From Nemania diffusa (lineage: Eukaryota > Ascomycota > Sordariomycetes > Xylariales > Xylariaceae), in contig JBBPUQ010000005.1 of the NCBI GenBank assembly GCA_038501195.1, positions 744,001-808,000 on the forward strand: a stretch of 64,000 nt of DNA, in the 5' to 3' direction. The translations under genes and the position numbers were made by a program. Of the stretch, positions 61,281 to 64,000 are shown piece after piece (within the stretch, counting starts at the first letter, position 1; each line of letters starts with the position of its first letter). Below the pieces are notes generated by a model. It was given only the letters and a program-made list of their open reading frames with translations, made no database searches and had not been told where the DNA came from.

Positions 61281-63480
61281 GATGGCTCGACATGGGCTTA
61301 ATGGAGACGTAGGAGAAAAGAGCAATAGGAAGTGGGGTGGCTCTCATGGGTTGGCATTTAATGGCGTTTGGAATTTAAGATGGTAATGGTATCTATGATC
61401 ACTCACTGGGCTTTGCAACCTCTGGGTTTATTTTATGGTCTTCACAATCACACACACACACACACACACTTACAAGACACAAACACACCACGACGATAGG
61501 GCTGTTGACTAAAATGGGGTCCCGACTATATACCCAACACCCTCTTCACTTCTACACAATCATTTCCCGTCGCGCATGGCTATGCGCTAGATAGGATCGG
61601 CCTACTATTTTTATTTAGGAAGGGGACTGGCCGGATATACCCCCCCTTTTTAACCTCGTATACCAGACGAGGCACATGTATATAGGGAAATTCTAAGATG
61701 AACGAGAGATTCCACATGCTCGATTCCCGCAATGCGGGATCGATATCCGCTCACTGCTCTGTTTCGTCCCGCTTCCGCTTTTCTGTTTATGTACATGTTT
61801 ATACAGGTGAAGTACTGCGTATACGATCACTAATGAATAGTATACAGACCAGACCTACTGTAAGTAGGTAGGGCAGAGGCAATCCCTAGGACCCATTCAG
61901 GTACCGCCAATAGCCTGAAATGCCCATAATTTCCCCTTCGCCTCGCCCTTCATCTATTCTGGCGGCTAGGTGCCGCTGCTGATACGTGTGTCGCGACTGG
62001 ACGGACGGACACGCACGGCTTGCGTCCATACCCATATTCGAGCTCGAGCTCCTGTTATTAATATATCGCGTGTCTTAGCATTCTACACCCTGGGTTACAT
62101 ATACCCAAGTAAGTAAGGTACGTATGAGGGACGAAGACGTGGACGAAGCTGGCGGTAACCGAAACGGCGACGTCTCATGCGCGCCAAGGCGCCCGCTGGG
62201 TTATGTATGCGTATGGCAGGCATGGTTGGCAGCGGCCCGCATCATTGGCCCGGGATGGGAAGATCATAGACTCCTCAGCTGCGCTCTTGATACATGCATA
62301 CCCCCAGCTTGCCATGCTTCGCCGCGCCGCTTGCTCGCTTTAGCTCTACCTTTGTCTTTGGGTTGACTGCAGCGAATATTTAAACAACTGATTTGCATTT
62401 CCCACTTCGTAGACTCAGGTAGAGCGTAGATAGATCCGTGACAAAGCACACCGGCGCCTCGACCGCCTGCCAAGCTGTGCATCGTGGAAACTTGGCAGGG
62501 GTAAGCAGGTTGCTCTATATGAATACCAGCGCAGCAGTCTAGAGCACGAGGTCCTTGCGCATCCGTGGTGGTCTGCTCGGATTATATCTCTTGCTCCGCA
62601 TATACAGGCCGCAGACGCGTTGCAGTAGGTAGCAGCATGTATGTAGTTTATCCGAACGTACATATCTTAATCTCAATCCATACACGCCCACCAAGTCTTC
62701 GGCGCGAAGGGCCTGACGAGGTATGCAGTTTGCCCACTTCTTCGATATGACCATTTCTGGCCAAGGGAACTTAATGCATAGGCGCATATATCTAGCCGAC
62801 AATAGTTGATATATAGGCATAATCTTCCCTGTTCCTCTTATGAGTCGAACTAACCTATTATACTAGGGCAAATACAAATACAAACACCTCGACTAAATAC
62901 ATTTACATAGACTAACACCTTTATATTGAGAATAAACCTTATTTCTGTCTATACCTCTCTCCTTTAACATCGGTCTAGATAGTTGTAGGTAAGTAGGAAT
63001 TCAGGCAAATTTTATTCTCTCGAACACAAATCGCCATGACCACGAAAAAAAAAGTAGAAAACATATCAAAATTTGGTATTAGTTTTGCTCATCGTCTAAT
63101 TTCTTTTCGTGAACTTGACAATTAAGAATGACAGGAAAAGAAGCTATTCCCACCTGCGACTCCCGTCGGAATCACCATCTTTCCCATACTCGCTTTTAAA
63201 TCCAAACGCTTCAAGTCGAGATAGATTTCATCAGCTCGAGGATATCCCCACATGTGTGAGCTTATAAATTACCAGTTGCGAACCTTGATGCCTGCATTCC
63301 CTGGTACTGCAATGGACCCCCTCTTTTGTTTCCATCGAGTAGTATGAGCTTGTATAACAAATGCCCGCACCTCGCCCCCCAAAAGTGTTGTGAGACATAC
63401 GTGACCCATAATCCACCTTGACTGCTTCACATAGGGGTGCATATTCCCAGCCCCTTTTCCCTACTGGCCAATCGTGTCCC
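61281..63480. other. No gene seen (2.2 kb); CA microsatellite
   Basis: A (CA) run of about 20 bases at 61449-61469, a TCGATTCCCGCA/TGCGGGATCGA hairpin at about 61713-61736, and otherwise ordinary intergenic DNA. The end nearest 63480 is the 3' flank of the MAP kinase gene. Confidence 0.45.
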
Positions 63481-64000
63481 TTATCGCCTGCCAGCATCCA
63501 ACCCGCCGTGGAGCTCGCCTTCGAGACCTCCGACTTGGTTCAAATACTCCTGTGGCCGTGGATCCTCGGCCCTCCATTGGTTTTTGCCTTCTGGCATAGG
63601 CACTTGACCTGGTTGCGCGGCCTGTCCACCGGGCATCTGTGCAGCGGTGGCAGGGTCAGTGCGTACGTGTTGCCTAAATCGGAAAACCTCATCCATGATC
63701 ATTTTGCGCATATCGGCCACCTCGTCGACAACTTCAAAGTCGAAATTGAAGGTAGTTGGGCAATCTGGCTCGTCTGATGCATCGTGCCAGATCTGCAAGT
63801 AAGGGTGTTCAAGCGCACGCTCGACGCTGATGCGCGAGGAGGGGTCAAAGGCCAGCATCTGGTCGAGGAGGTCGAGCGCATCTGGGTTGGCGTTGGGGAA
63901 CAGTGTCGGGAACGGCTTTTTGGCCATGTAGGGTAAGTTTCGTACGTATTCCTGGGCACGAGATGACCCAATGCGCGAGAGTGTCTCCTCATTAGGCGTC
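63481..64000 (-). CDS. SLT2: Cell-wall-integrity MAP kinase Slt2/Mps1/MpkA, C-terminal part (runs off the window)
   Basis: MAP kinase of the Pkc1-Bck1-Mkk cascade controlling cell-wall integrity. Only the last 172 or so residues are in the window, open to the edge with no intron. Visible: TPNEETLSRIGSSRAQEYVR, then NLPYMAKKPFPTLFPNANPD, LLDQMLAFDPSSRISVERAL, EHPYLQIWHDASDEPDCPTT and FNFDFEVVDEVADMRKMI, the end of the kinase lobe and the common docking (CD) region. The tail is Gln/Pro-rich and ends AEDPRPQEY...GGLDAGRR, as in filamentous-fungal Slt2 orthologues. The catalytic loop and TEY activation motif lie outside. Confidence 0.93.
   Translation of the reverse strand, partial: TPNEETLSRIGSSRAQEYVRNLPYMAKKPFPTLFPNANPDALDLLDQMLAFDPSSRISVERALEHPYLQIWHDASDEPDCPTTFNFDFEVVDEVADMRKMIMDEVFRFRQHVRTDPATAAQMPGGQAAQPGQVPMPEGKNQWRAEDPRPQEYLNQVGGLEGELHGGLDAGRR

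Noticed and set aside
61449..61469. CA dinucleotide run
   Set aside because: Ordinary microsatellite; noted in the intergenic entry only.

Overview
The window is nuclear DNA of a filamentous ascomycete (Pezizomycotina). A Sordariomycete is my best guess, but no marker here fixes the class. The evidence is short introns (about 49 to 150 nt, one of 203 nt) with GT..AG ends and CTAAC/CTGAC-like branch sites, fungal gene families throughout (Slt2-type MAP kinase, Rvs167, a sedolisin, a DUF3455 secreted protein, a CsbD-like protein), and three islands of almost pure A+T that look like repeat-induced point mutation (RIP) of transposons.

Layout. 1.1-2.2 kb: plasma-membrane syntaxin (minus). 2.3-5.2 kb: TA-flanked inverted-repeat transposon reduced to A+T. 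6.6-8.2 kb: IMP4 in nine exons (minus), divergent from 9.2-12.5 kb UPF1 (plus, one exon). 14.0-16.5 kb: secreted sedolisin (minus, eight exons). 19.0-20.5 kb: BAR-SH3 protein Rvs167 (minus), divergent from 22.0-23.7 kb mitochondrial cysteine desulfurase NFS1 (plus). 25.0-25.7 kb: CsbD-like protein. 28.8-29.9 kb: NmrA-like reductase. 32.9-34.9 kb: ADGF-type adenosine deaminase (minus). 35.2-41.0 kb: complete but mutated LTR retrotransposon with a 5-bp target duplication. 45.1-45.8 kb: dynactin p25. 46.6-46.8 kb: 5S rRNA relic. 46.9-47.0 kb: 42-codon gene ending in a CaaX box, the best novel candidate. 49.6-51.0 kb: salicylate hydroxylase-like FAD monooxygenase. 52.5-55.6 kb: second TA-flanked element with 107-bp inverted repeats. 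60.5-61.3 kb: DUF3455 secreted protein. 63.5 kb to the edge: C-terminal part of an Slt2/Mps1 MAP kinase.

The genes do not form one pathway. They are mostly conserved housekeeping genes (exocytosis, endocytosis, rRNA processing, mRNA decay, Fe-S assembly, dynein cargo binding, cell-wall signalling) with a few accessory enzymes, spaced widely. Gene models were spliced by hand; each one given as complete keeps its frame across all junctions. The most interesting points are the small CaaX (lipopeptide pheromone-like) gene, the sharp edges of A+T erosion inside the three transposons, and the insertion of one of them 143 bp from the syntaxin start codon.
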